Assembly (NCBI GenBank): GCA_002383425.1
Contig: DFYV01000050.1
Coordinates: 5,350-10,903, forward strand
Source: Bacteroidales bacterium UBA4073
Lineage (GTDB): Bacteria > Bacteroidota > Bacteroidia > Bacteroidales > Tenuifilaceae
Direction of reading: 5' to 3'
DNA: 5,554 bases
The position numbers were made by a program, and so were the translations under genes. The notes beneath the pieces are model-generated. The model ran no database searches, had not been told where the DNA came from, and worked only from the letters and a program-made list of their open reading frames with translations. The first letter of the stretch is position 1, and every line of letters begins with the position of its first letter. Of this stretch, positions 1 through 5,554 are shown piece by piece.

Positions 1-90
1 AATACCTTTTTAGACTGGACTCATGGTTTTAAATGTATCGCCTCAAAAATGCATATTTCCAATGTATAGGCAAAAAGACTAATCTAAAGC
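1..90. other. Sequence downstream of the operon, no gene seen
   Basis: This 90-bp A/T-rich stretch follows the stop codon of the beta-gamma gene. Minus-strand ATGs at 54 and 24 meet stops within three or four codons. I see no stem long enough for an intrinsic terminator. The operon may end here by another mechanism or continue beyond the window; a delta/ferredoxin gene does not begin in this stretch. Confidence 0.5.
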
Positions 91-1359
91 TTAAAACTGC
101 AACAAGCTATCAATGCTTACCTTTTCGGCAATTTTATTGGAAAGGAAAACATCCTTCAGCGCATCGATTGGGTACAACTTTTCGTGATGAACAGCATAGA
201 ATACGGCATATAGGGCACTACTCTTAGCTCCTACCCTCTCGCGGAAAGGTACTTTTTTGATGCGGGCCCCGGTTTGTGGCACTTCGAGTGTTTCATCAAT
301 GTAAATCACTCCATGCTTCATTCTGCCTGCGGCAGCACGGGCGTAGTTCAAACCATCGGAGGATGTGATGATTAGCACATCGGGTATGGGAGAACCAGTA
401 AACAGAATTTGATTGGGGGAAATAATAACCTCCGAGGCCGAAAAGCCAACCCCTACCGTAACGGGGTAACTCCCCTTCTTGGTGCTGTTGAGTCCCGATA
501 CAATTGCTGCTTTTGCCAAAAACTCAGCGGCCGACTGAACACCCTCGCCAGCTGAGCCCGATAGCATGATGCTTACAGTCTTTTGAGTATTGCTACTATA
601 CCTCTGCTGTACCTCCAACTTCTCCGAAATTAAACTCTTTGGTTCAACATTGATGGGCGTTTTGAATGCATTCCCCTTACCATCGGCAAATACTTTTACT
701 TTCCAGCCAGCATCCTCAACAAGCTTTGAGAGTTTCATGCCAGGATTTGACTTTACCCCGTAGCTGGGGCAAATCTCCATAACCTCAACCAATGAGAACC
801 CACTTGCCGAAAATGCTTTAACCAACGAATCGGAAAAGTCACCAATGCCAATAATCCGCTCAACATAAGAAGCTCCAGCAGCCACCATTAACTCACATAT
901 ATCGTAGCCAGCCTTGTTACTCCCTTCGGGAAGGGTTGGGGTTTTGAAACCGTTTGGGGTGAACTCTGAAGGTTGGCCACCGGTCATTCCATATAGCATG
1001 TTGTTGTGCACAACCACTGTCATATTGAAGCCTAAGTGGGCGCCTCCAATCAGGTGCTGCATGCCAATTGTGGCACCGCCATCGCCCGTAAATGCAATCA
1101 CCTTTTTGTTAGGATTATTTAGTCCGGCAGCAATTCCCGCAGCCAAAGCCGACGAACGACCATGAAGGCCATGAACGGTATGCGTTAAAAAACTTTTATC
1201 AACAATTCCATGACACCCAATATCGGTAACCAGCACAACATCAAGGGGATTAATGTTGAGTTTTTGCAAAGCCTTCTCAGTGTTTTGTGCGACCATGGCA
1301 TGCCCACAACCCTTACAAAAGGGCAATTGGGCATCGGTTAAAAAACGGGTATTACTCAT
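91..1359 (-). CDS. 2-oxoacid:ferredoxin oxidoreductase, fused beta-gamma subunit
   Basis: This 422-aa protein joins two subunits that are usually separate. Residues 1-235 are the TPP/Fe-S beta subunit. C15 and C18 (FCKGCGH), C49 (DIGCHG) and C197 (EICPSY) fit the four ligands of the single [4Fe-4S] cluster known in beta subunits. The TPP-binding motif runs from GDGG (92-95) to NN (119-120), followed by YGMTGGQPS (123-131). The TGGQ form resembles pyruvate- or branched-chain-type enzymes more than 2-oxoglutarate-type TKGQ. After a linker (about 236-258), residues 260-422 match the gamma domain: MLSGSAGEGVQSAAEFLAKAA-type start (264-284), GFSASEVIIS (305-314) and PDVLIITSSD (326-335). The gene overlaps the alpha gene by 8 nt. 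ATG at 1359 is chosen because AGGAGG sits 9 nt upstream; an in-frame TTG at 1380 lies upstream of that site and is unlikely. No delta (2x[4Fe-4S] ferredoxin) subunit is visible, so the cluster may pass electrons directly to free ferredoxin. Confidence 0.91.
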   Translation of the reverse strand: MSNTRFLTDAQLPFCKGCGHAMVAQNTEKALQKLNINPLDVVLVTDIGCHGIVDKSFLTHTVHGLHGRSSALAAGIAAGLNNPNKKVIAFTGDGGATIGMQHLIGGAHLGFNMTVVVHNNMLYGMTGGQPSEFTPNGFKTPTLPEGSNKAGYDICELMVAAGASYVERIIGIGDFSDSLVKAFSASGFSLVEVMEICPSYGVKSNPGMKLSKLVEDAGWKVKVFADGKGNAFKTPINVEPKSLISEKLEVQQRYSSNTQKTVSIMLSGSAGEGVQSAAEFLAKAAIVSGLNSTKKGSYPVTVGVGFSASEVIISPNQILFTGSPIPDVLIITSSDGLNYARAAAGRMKHGVIYIDETLEVPQTGARIKKVPFRERVGAKSSALYAVFYAVHHEKLYPIDALKDVFLSNKIAEKVSIDSLLQF

Positions 1360-2476
1360 TGCGCATAACCTCCTCAACAATTTCGGTTGGACTAATCATT
1401 TTAGCTATTCCGTTTACCCCACTAACCCCCTTGCGACCTGCAGCGCCAAAAAGCAGGTGTCTCAGCTCTCCGGTAAGGTTTTCCTCAACAATAATCACCT
1501 TGGAGTAACGGTTGGCAATATCAACATAAAGTTGTGGTATAGGTAAAAGGGTTTTAGCAACCAGCAAAGCTACCTTTATGCCCTTAGCACGCAGCTCAGC
1601 AACCGCCTCGCGTGAAGCCTGCGATGATATGCCGTAAGTGATGATTAAGCTATCGGAACCGTCCTGTTCATCGAACTCGTAAACGGTAAATTCATCCAAA
1701 TGCTTACGTAACTTTTGCTCTAAACGCTTTGTATTCTCAATGGCTTCAGGCAAAACGTTTTGTATAATTCCTTTTGTATCGTGGGTTGATGCGGTAATTC
1801 GAACCTGATGCTGGTTTTGACTCACAGGAAGGAAATCGGGCACAAGCGATTCCTCGGTTTTGTAGGGTATGTAATTGCCATCACCGGAAAAAAGTTTAAC
1901 CTTCTTGGTTTCAATTGGGGGTAAATTGGACCAGTCGAACGACTGGAGGGTCATCGCCATTTCCTTGGAGGTAAGTAAAACCACCGGAGTACGAAGCTGA
2001 ATGGCGGTATGCACGGCCTTTGCCGATAGTTGCCAGCAATCGTGGTAGTTACTGATGGAAAAGGTAGGAATGGAATATCCGCCCGACATGGTGCCGTGAA
2101 CAACACTTAAATCACCCTGAGCTCCACAGGTAGCTGTACCTGTAGCAGGACCTAAGCGTTGAACCAGCACAATCACCATGGGCAACTCCATCATAGCTGC
2201 CATGTTAATAGATTCTATCATCAAGGCATATCCAGGGAAAGAGGTAGCGGTAACGGGTACACGTCCTGCCACTGCAAAACCGCTCATCCACTGTAGCGTT
2301 GTAATTTCATCAGGTGCAGCCAGCATGGTAGGAAAACGCCTGGTTGCGTAAAGGTAGAGCAAGTTAGCCGGGGTTATGGGATAACCCACAAAGGTATCGG
2401 CGCCTGCCCGCACCAAGGCTTCAATGATTAGTCTTGACCCATCGATAAAAGCCAGATTCATTTTACTTTCGTGCAT
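1352..2476 (-). CDS. 2-oxoacid:ferredoxin oxidoreductase, alpha subunit
   Basis: This 374-aa protein is the alpha subunit (Por/Vor/Kor-type) of an enzyme that converts a 2-oxoacid and CoA to acyl-CoA and CO2 while reducing ferredoxin. The N-terminal TPP-pyrimidine domain (about 7-185) carries YPITP (32-36), PDE (55-57), TATSFPGYALMIES (76-89), QRLGPATGTAT (106-116) and QGDL (120-123). By family alignment from memory, T35 and R107 match the 2-oxoacid carboxylate-binding Thr31/Arg114 of Desulfovibrio africanus PFOR, and E57 matches the TPP-activating Glu64. The C-terminal transketolase-like domain spans about 272-372 (IITYGISS, VIIVEEN). Compared with the common RGGPSTG and TSGPG patterns, this copy has RLGPATG and TSFPG, so it is a divergent member. 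ATG at 2476 is chosen because AGGTGG lies just ahead; an in-frame TTG at 2494 and ATG at 2461 are alternatives. There is no ferredoxin domain. Substrate could be pyruvate, a branched-chain or aryl 2-oxoacid. Confidence 0.9.
   Translation of the reverse strand: MHESKMNLAFIDGSRLIIEALVRAGADTFVGYPITPANLLYLYATRRFPTMLAAPDEITTLQWMSGFAVAGRVPVTATSFPGYALMIESINMAAMMELPMVIVLVQRLGPATGTATCGAQGDLSVVHGTMSGGYSIPTFSISNYHDCWQLSAKAVHTAIQLRTPVVLLTSKEMAMTLQSFDWSNLPPIETKKVKLFSGDGNYIPYKTEESLVPDFLPVSQNQHQVRITASTHDTKGIIQNVLPEAIENTKRLEQKLRKHLDEFTVYEFDEQDGSDSLIITYGISSQASREAVAELRAKGIKVALLVAKTLLPIPQLYVDIANRYSKVIIVEENLTGELRHLLFGAAGRKGVSGVNGIAKMISPTEIVEEVMRNE
1369..1374 (-). promoter_or_regulatory. Ribosome binding site of the beta-gamma subunit
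   Basis: A perfect AGGAGG lies inside the 3' end of the alpha-subunit gene, 9 nt before ATG 1359. It is the strongest Shine-Dalgarno in the window and fixes the start of the beta-gamma gene at 1359 rather than the TTG at 1380. Strong sites are less usual in Bacteroidota. Here, with the 8-nt overlap (ATGAGTAA), it likely supports coupled, near-equal synthesis of the two subunits. Confidence 0.7.
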
Positions 2477-3680
2477 ACACCACCTTTTTTTCAATTAAAC
2501 TTTGTATTTCTTCAGCTGTGTATTTTAACATCTCCTTGAGCACGCTAAGCGTATGTTCCCCGTAATGAGGCGGAGCCTGAAGCTTAACGGGCTTGGTTTC
2601 TTCACCTATGCTGAATGCCACGGTTCGTAAACCTTTAATATACATTCCCGAAGCTGTTTTACCATCCATAACCAGGTCCTGTACCTCGGGAATTTCAAAG
2701 ACTTCTTTCATATTGTAAACCCCACCTGCTGGTACCGAGCGTTTAGCAAGTTCAGCAAGGAGTGGATCGCGATCGAACAAGGAAATTAAACTCTGCACAG
2801 CCTCGTTGCAAGCTACACGATTTTTTACCCTGTTAAAATTGGTTGAAAAACGCTCATCGTTAGCGAGTTCAGGATTACCAAGTGCCGAGCAAAGCTCAGC
2901 AAACTGTTTATCGCTACCCACGGCTATAACCAAAGGTTTGCCATCGCGTGTATAGAAAATTTTACCATAGGGAACAATGTTGGGGTGCTCGGATCCCATA
3001 CGTTCAGGTATTTTATTGCCAACCAACCAGTTGGTAGCCTGATTTGCCAGTGCAGCAACCCCTGCCTTAATAAGGCTGGTTTCAATATATGCCCCTTCAC
3101 CATTGCGTTCCCTATTCAGCAAAGCCAGCAGTATAGCCTCTTTAAGCTGATGGCCGGCGAGTAAATCCATAAGAGCCACAGGCATTTTAACTGGTCCACC
3201 ATCAGGTTCTCCGTTCATATAGGTAAACCCGCTTTCGGCCTGAATTATGGCATCGTATCCGGCACGCATAGTTTTTAAGCCGTAACCGGTGAGATGTGCA
3301 TAAATAATTGATTTGTTATGCTGCCTTAGAGTTTTATAATCAACCTTAAGTTTTTCGGCGTCGCCAGGCTTATAGCTTACCAGAACAATATCGCAAATCG
3401 CGGCTAAACGGTAAACGATCTCAAGTCCTTCGGGCTTATTAAGGTCAAGGGCTAAAGATCTTTTACCCCAGTTTACGCAGCTGAAGTAGCCCGAAATGTC
3501 GGTATTAGGGTCCTCGGTAGTTAGCTTCCATGTTCGGGTTACATCGCCGTAGGTTAGCAGGTTTTCAACCTTAATCACGCTTGCCCCCATTTCGGCTAAG
3601 GCGACACCAACGCTTGGCCCGGCCAGCACATTGGCCAGCTCGAGCACCTTTATACCTAATAGTGGTTCCTGTGGCATCAT
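2463..3680 (-). CDS. CaiB/BaiF family (class III) CoA-transferase
   Basis: This 405-aa cytosolic enzyme should move CoA between an acyl-CoA donor and a free carboxylate, as formyl-CoA:oxalate transferase (Frc), CaiB and succinyl-CoA:benzylsuccinate transferase do. Length is normal for the family. Hallmarks in order: VLAGPS (18-23), VIKVE (35-39) followed by GD, NWGKRSLALDL (70-80), YKPGD (103-107), LTGYG (130-134), the catalytic-Asp motif MDLLAGH with D172 (counterpart of Frc Asp169), NRERNGEGAYIETSL (189-203), GSEHPNIVPYG (229-239), PAGGVYN (317-323) and the C-terminal YGEHT (373-377). All key parts are present, so it looks active. An in-frame TTG lies at 3689, directly after the symporter stop. 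ATG at 3680 is preferred because AAAGAG then sits 12 nt upstream rather than 3; ATG at 3677 is also possible. It lies between transporter and oxidoreductase, 9 nt from the former and overlapping the latter by 14 nt. Acyl specificity cannot be told from sequence alone. Confidence 0.93.
   Translation of the reverse strand: MMPQEPLLGIKVLELANVLAGPSVGVALAEMGASVIKVENLLTYGDVTRTWKLTTEDPNTDISGYFSCVNWGKRSLALDLNKPEGLEIVYRLAAICDIVLVSYKPGDAEKLKVDYKTLRQHNKSIIYAHLTGYGLKTMRAGYDAIIQAESGFTYMNGEPDGGPVKMPVALMDLLAGHQLKEAILLALLNRERNGEGAYIETSLIKAGVAALANQATNWLVGNKIPERMGSEHPNIVPYGKIFYTRDGKPLVIAVGSDKQFAELCSALGNPELANDERFSTNFNRVKNRVACNEAVQSLISLFDRDPLLAELAKRSVPAGGVYNMKEVFEIPEVQDLVMDGKTASGMYIKGLRTVAFSIGEETKPVKLQAPPHYGEHTLSVLKEMLKYTAEEIQSLIEKKVVYARK
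2480..2485 (-). promoter_or_regulatory. Probable ribosome binding site of the alpha subunit
   Basis: AGGTGG, preceded by a run of A, lies within the last codons of the CoA-transferase gene. The AGG is 6 nt before ATG 2476. It supports 2476 over the ATG at 2461, where the spacing would be too long. The match to the consensus is partial. Confidence 0.45.
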
Positions 3681-3689
3681 GTTGTACAA

Positions 3690-5132
3690 TTACTCTTTAA
3701 CAAAATATTTCCTTCGGATATAACCAAAAGCTAAAGCAGCCAAAGCGAATAAAACTGCCCCATAGGTTTTGTCGAGTTGAAACCAGTTCAATTTAGCGGC
3801 AATAATGCAAAGGAAAACTGCAATTGTACCGCCAATAAATGCCAGTTTCACTGTGAACACATCAATCCAACCCCTAAAGTAAATGCCGGCAATAATCACA
3901 ATGGCACCTATGGCACGTATAGCATAGCTAATGTAAGCTGAATCGAGGACTCCTGCTTTAAAGTAGTAAGCCAAAGGAATAGTAATCAGGCTAACAATAA
4001 TAACTAAACGATGGGCAGTTTGAAGCACCTTTTGCTCATCGGCATTGGGATTGATAAAACCGTGGTAAATATCTTTTGTGGCAATTGTAACCACAGCAAA
4101 ATTTACGGGGCCAACGGTTGATAGTATTGCAGCCAGAATACCTGCTAATGCAATGCCTCCCAGAACAGGATGAATGAATTGTGGATTTACAAGCAAATTG
4201 GTCATGGCTACCTTTGCTGTAAAGCCGGGGGCATCAGCACCAATACTGTAAACACCGGTAGCAGCTATTAAGCCCAGAATGGCAGTCATAATACCAAAAG
4301 GCGCAATATAGACACTGGAAAGGATTGCTGCCTTTTTAGCCACTTCGGGGGTTCGGGCAGCAAAGATTGGCTGGATACTTGCCTGAGCTGCCATACCACC
4401 AAGCACACCGCCAAGAATAAGGCTGAATGCCTCGTTGAAGCTAACCCCAAAGGGATTATAAACGCTGCCTACAGCCCCTTTGGCCTCAAGCAATTCCTGC
4501 AGCTGGCCAAATCCACCAATATTAACAATACCAATCACCGCAGCTGTTCCCAGACCTATAATCATAACTACAAGGTGGACAATTGAAGTAACTGCAAGGG
4601 CATGCATGCCTCCAATGTAGGTGTAAAGAGTAATCACTCCTGCAGCAATAATTACGGAAGTAAGCCAATCGATATGAAAAATTGAACTCATTACGCTTGT
4701 TGCGGTTTGAAGCTGAACGTATGCCAGGGTGATATAGGCAATGAGGAAGGCTATAGCCGATACTCTCTTGGCCTGTATTCCAAACAGGTGTTCCAGCATT
4801 TCGCTAACGGTATGAACATTGTTCCTACGGTAATGTTTGGCTACCGTAAAGCCAATAATTATCATACCAATAGAGGTTGCCACATTGTAAAGTATAGGCT
4901 GGAACGATAGCTTTTCGAAAGCATTTTCGCTAACGCCAATAGTACTCATGCCACCAAGCCATTCGGCAGCCACAACTATAGAGCAAAGTAAAACTCCTAA
5001 GTTGCGTCCGGCAACTAAGTAATCGGCAACCGACCGCGATGCCACTTTTCGGGTCAAAAACGACACTCCTACAACAATTGCAAAGTACGCAATAACAATC
5101 CAGAAATAAATATTCCCAAGTAAAGCCTCCAT
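3690..5132 (-). CDS. Sodium:solute symporter (SSS family), probable carboxylate importer
   Basis: This 480-aa inner-membrane protein belongs to the solute:sodium symporter family, which uses the Na+ gradient to import organic solutes. About 13 hydrophobic segments are visible, near residues 7-27, 46-66, 78-98, 123-146, 155-173, 180-204, 232-255, 268-293, 322-345, 373-391, 396-418, 427-446 and 455-472. Family motifs are AEWLGGMSTIG (56-66), YIGGMHALAVTS (172-183), QPIFAARTPEVAKKAA (254-269) and AGILAAILST (330-339). S338 and T339 sit where the family's Na2-site Ser pair lies. The usual acidic/Ser motif after ST is replaced by VGPVN (340-344). ATG at 5132 is the only good start. Its leader is A-rich without a clear Shine-Dalgarno, as is common in Bacteroidota. 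It is the first gene of the operon. Substrate is inferred only from the neighbours, which handle acids and CoA thioesters: a mono- or 2-oxocarboxylate is likely, while an amino acid or other SSS substrate cannot be excluded. Confidence 0.93.
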   Translation of the reverse strand: MEALLGNIYFWIVIAYFAIVVGVSFLTRKVASRSVADYLVAGRNLGVLLCSIVVAAEWLGGMSTIGVSENAFEKLSFQPILYNVATSIGMIIIGFTVAKHYRRNNVHTVSEMLEHLFGIQAKRVSAIAFLIAYITLAYVQLQTATSVMSSIFHIDWLTSVIIAAGVITLYTYIGGMHALAVTSIVHLVVMIIGLGTAAVIGIVNIGGFGQLQELLEAKGAVGSVYNPFGVSFNEAFSLILGGVLGGMAAQASIQPIFAARTPEVAKKAAILSSVYIAPFGIMTAILGLIAATGVYSIGADAPGFTAKVAMTNLLVNPQFIHPVLGGIALAGILAAILSTVGPVNFAVVTIATKDIYHGFINPNADEQKVLQTAHRLVIIVSLITIPLAYYFKAGVLDSAYISYAIRAIGAIVIIAGIYFRGWIDVFTVKLAFIGGTIAVFLCIIAAKLNWFQLDKTYGAVLFALAALAFGYIRRKYFVKE

Positions 5133-5166
5133 ATACGTTTACTTTTTTATAGATTTATATTTTTGA

Positions 5167-5183
5167 AATTTGGCTGCCAAATT
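5167..5183. promoter_or_regulatory. Perfect 17-bp palindrome, candidate operator
   Basis: AATTTGGC-T-GCCAAATT is an exact inverted repeat with 8-bp arms and one central base, centred about 43 bp upstream of the symporter start. Flanking TTTGA (5162-5166) and TCAAA (5186-5190) extend the symmetry with a 2-nt offset. A one-base loop is too small for an RNA hairpin at full length, so a dimeric DNA-binding regulator is the likelier reader. No regulator gene is in the window. Confidence 0.5.
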
Positions 5184-5246
5184 AATCAAATATTTATCAC
5201 GTTATCATATCTTTTTTAACATTTTTTTACCATTTCGCGTATTTTT

Positions 5247-5261
5247 GTTACGGAATGTAAC
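5247..5261. promoter_or_regulatory. Weak inverted repeat GTTAC-N5-GTAAC
   Basis: Two exact 5-bp arms flank 5 nt (GGAAT). Arms this short can arise by chance in A/T-rich sequence. It is listed because it lies in the presumed promoter region and has the same 5-nt spacing as the next inverted repeat. Confidence 0.2.
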
Positions 5262-5275
5262 TTAAACCACCTTGC

Positions 5276-5292
5276 ATAGAAATTAATTCTAT
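5276..5292. promoter_or_regulatory. Weak inverted repeat ATAGAA-N5-TTCTAT
   Basis: Exact 6-bp arms flank 5 nt (ATTAA), ending 16 bp before the heptamer array begins. The 6-5-6 geometry fits a regulator half-site pair, but no known motif is recognised and chance is a real explanation. Confidence 0.22.
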
Positions 5293-5308
5293 CTTCCGAA
5301 ACAAAATA

Positions 5309-5554
5309 GGCGTGAGGCGTGAAACGTGAGGCGTGAAACGTGAAACGTGAGACGTGAGACGTGAGACGTGAAACGTGAGACGTGAGGCGTGAGACGTGAG
5401 GCGTGAGGCGTGAGGCGTGAGACGTAAAACGTTAAACGGTAGGTGGTAGGCGTTAGGCGTTGGACGTTAGTCGTTGGACGTTGGACGTTAGTCGTTGGAT
5501 GTTGGACGTTAGTCGTTGGATGTTGGAAATTAGGCGTTTGACGTTTGATGTTAG
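5309..5554. repeat. Tandem array of 35 heptamers (RRCGTGA-type minisatellite)
   Basis: The stretch divides into 35 consecutive 7-bp units with no insertion or deletion, plus one extra base at the window edge, so it may continue beyond. Units 1-16 (5309-5420) are all exact RRCGTGA: GGCGTGA seven times, GACGTGA five times, AACGTGA four times, never AGCGTGA. Units 17-22 (5421-5462) are a transition zone (for example GACGTAA, AACGTTA, GGTGGTA, GGCGTTG). Units 23-35 are GTT-rich (GACGTTA, GTCGTTG, GATGTTG and tail). Because 7 is not a multiple of 3, TGA falls in all three plus frames of the first half, so that strand is not coding. It is not CRISPR: there are no spacers. Function is unknown. Confidence 0.95.
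5463..5525. repeat. 21-bp higher-order repeat, three copies, inside the heptamer array
   Basis: Three 21-bp copies, each made of three heptamers, start at 5463, 5484 and 5505. Each reads GACGTTA, GTCGTTG, then GACGTTG in the first copy and GATGTTG in the second and third. The copies differ by a single base, so this block was probably amplified as a 21-bp unit after the heptamers had diverged. Confidence 0.9.

Larger units (their letters stand above)
5133..5308. other. A/T-rich leader and promoter region of the operon
   Basis: This gene-free 176 bp lies between the symporter start and the heptamer array and should hold the operon promoter. It is strongly A/T-rich with T-runs on the plus strand (5211-5228). 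It contains a perfect 17-bp palindrome and two weaker inverted repeats (listed separately). A direct repeat TTATCA occurs at 5194-5199 and 5202-5207. I found no exact minus-strand match to the Bacteroidota -7 element TAnnTTTG; the nearest is TTAATTTG overlapping the palindrome. No ORF of note is present. Confidence 0.5.

Noticed and set aside
74..90. Possible terminator after the last gene (AGATTAGTCTTTTT on the minus strand)
   Set aside because: The stem would be at most four pairs with a two-base loop, too weak for an intrinsic terminator.
33..227. Plus-strand open frame of 64 codons
   Set aside because: Its larger part overlaps the well-supported gamma domain on the minus strand. It has no recognisable domain and no ribosome binding site.
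914..1546. Three plus-strand open frames (914-1165, 1253-1546, 1287-1508)
   Set aside because: They are antisense shadows of the oxidoreductase genes, whose family motifs are unambiguous.
91..2476. Indolepyruvate or 2-oxoglutarate:ferredoxin oxidoreductase as a firm assignment
   Set aside because: The alpha subunit lacks the large fused TPP domain and ferredoxin tail of IorA, and the beta loop reads TGGQ rather than the TKGQ recalled for 2-oxoglutarate enzymes. The substrate is left open.
3681..3689. TTG start at 3689 for the CoA-transferase
   Set aside because: It would leave only 3 nt between the purine-rich AAAGAG and the start. ATG codons at 3680 and 3677 are better placed, and the family's conserved region begins after them.
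4707..4910. Plus-strand open frame of 67 codons
   Set aside because: It is antisense to conserved membrane segments of the symporter and has no coding features of its own.
5240..5247. TATTTTTG on the plus strand, an exact match to the Bacteroidota -7 promoter element TAnnTTTG
   Set aside because: No TTTG -33 element lies at the right distance upstream, the region is T-rich so chance matches are likely, and it would drive transcription into the repeat array with no gene visible.
5309..5554. CRISPR array or coding repeat
   Set aside because: The units are 7 bp with no unique spacers. TGA stops occur in every plus frame of the first half and TAA stops recur on the minus strand of the second half.

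Overview
The window reads as part of a Bacteroidota chromosome, most likely a Bacteroidales/Marinilabiliales-type anaerobe. This is inferred from moderate GC in the genes, A/T-rich leaders with little Shine-Dalgarno sequence ahead of the first gene, and an oxygen-sensitive ferredoxin-linked enzyme. The species cannot be named from the sequence.

Layout: all four genes lie on the minus strand and are transcribed from about 5132 down to 91. In order they encode a sodium:solute symporter (SSS family, 3690-5132), a class III (CaiB/BaiF) CoA-transferase (2463-3680), a 2-oxoacid:ferredoxin oxidoreductase alpha subunit (1352-2476), and a fused beta-gamma subunit of the same enzyme (91-1359). The joints are very tight: a 9-nt gap, then overlaps of 14 and 8 nt. 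This points to one translationally coupled operon. Positions 1-90 lie downstream of the last gene and hold no recognisable gene or terminator.

How the genes may work together (inference): the symporter brings in a carboxylate with Na+. The oxidoreductase decarboxylates a 2-oxoacid to an acyl-CoA and reduces ferredoxin. The CoA-transferase passes CoA between that acyl-CoA and another carboxylate, possibly the imported one. The result would be ATP-free activation of a carboxylic acid linked to low-potential electron release. The substrate cannot be read from the sequence. No acyl-CoA dehydrogenase, hydratase or lyase is present in the window to define it.

Upstream of the operon (5133-5308) is an A/T-rich leader with a perfect 17-bp palindrome (5167-5183), a good operator candidate, and two weaker inverted repeats. 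From 5309 to the window edge is a striking array of 35 consecutive 7-bp units with no indel. Its first 16 units are exact RRCGTGA. The rest diverge and contain a 21-bp higher-order repeat. The array continues up to the window edge and may extend beyond it.
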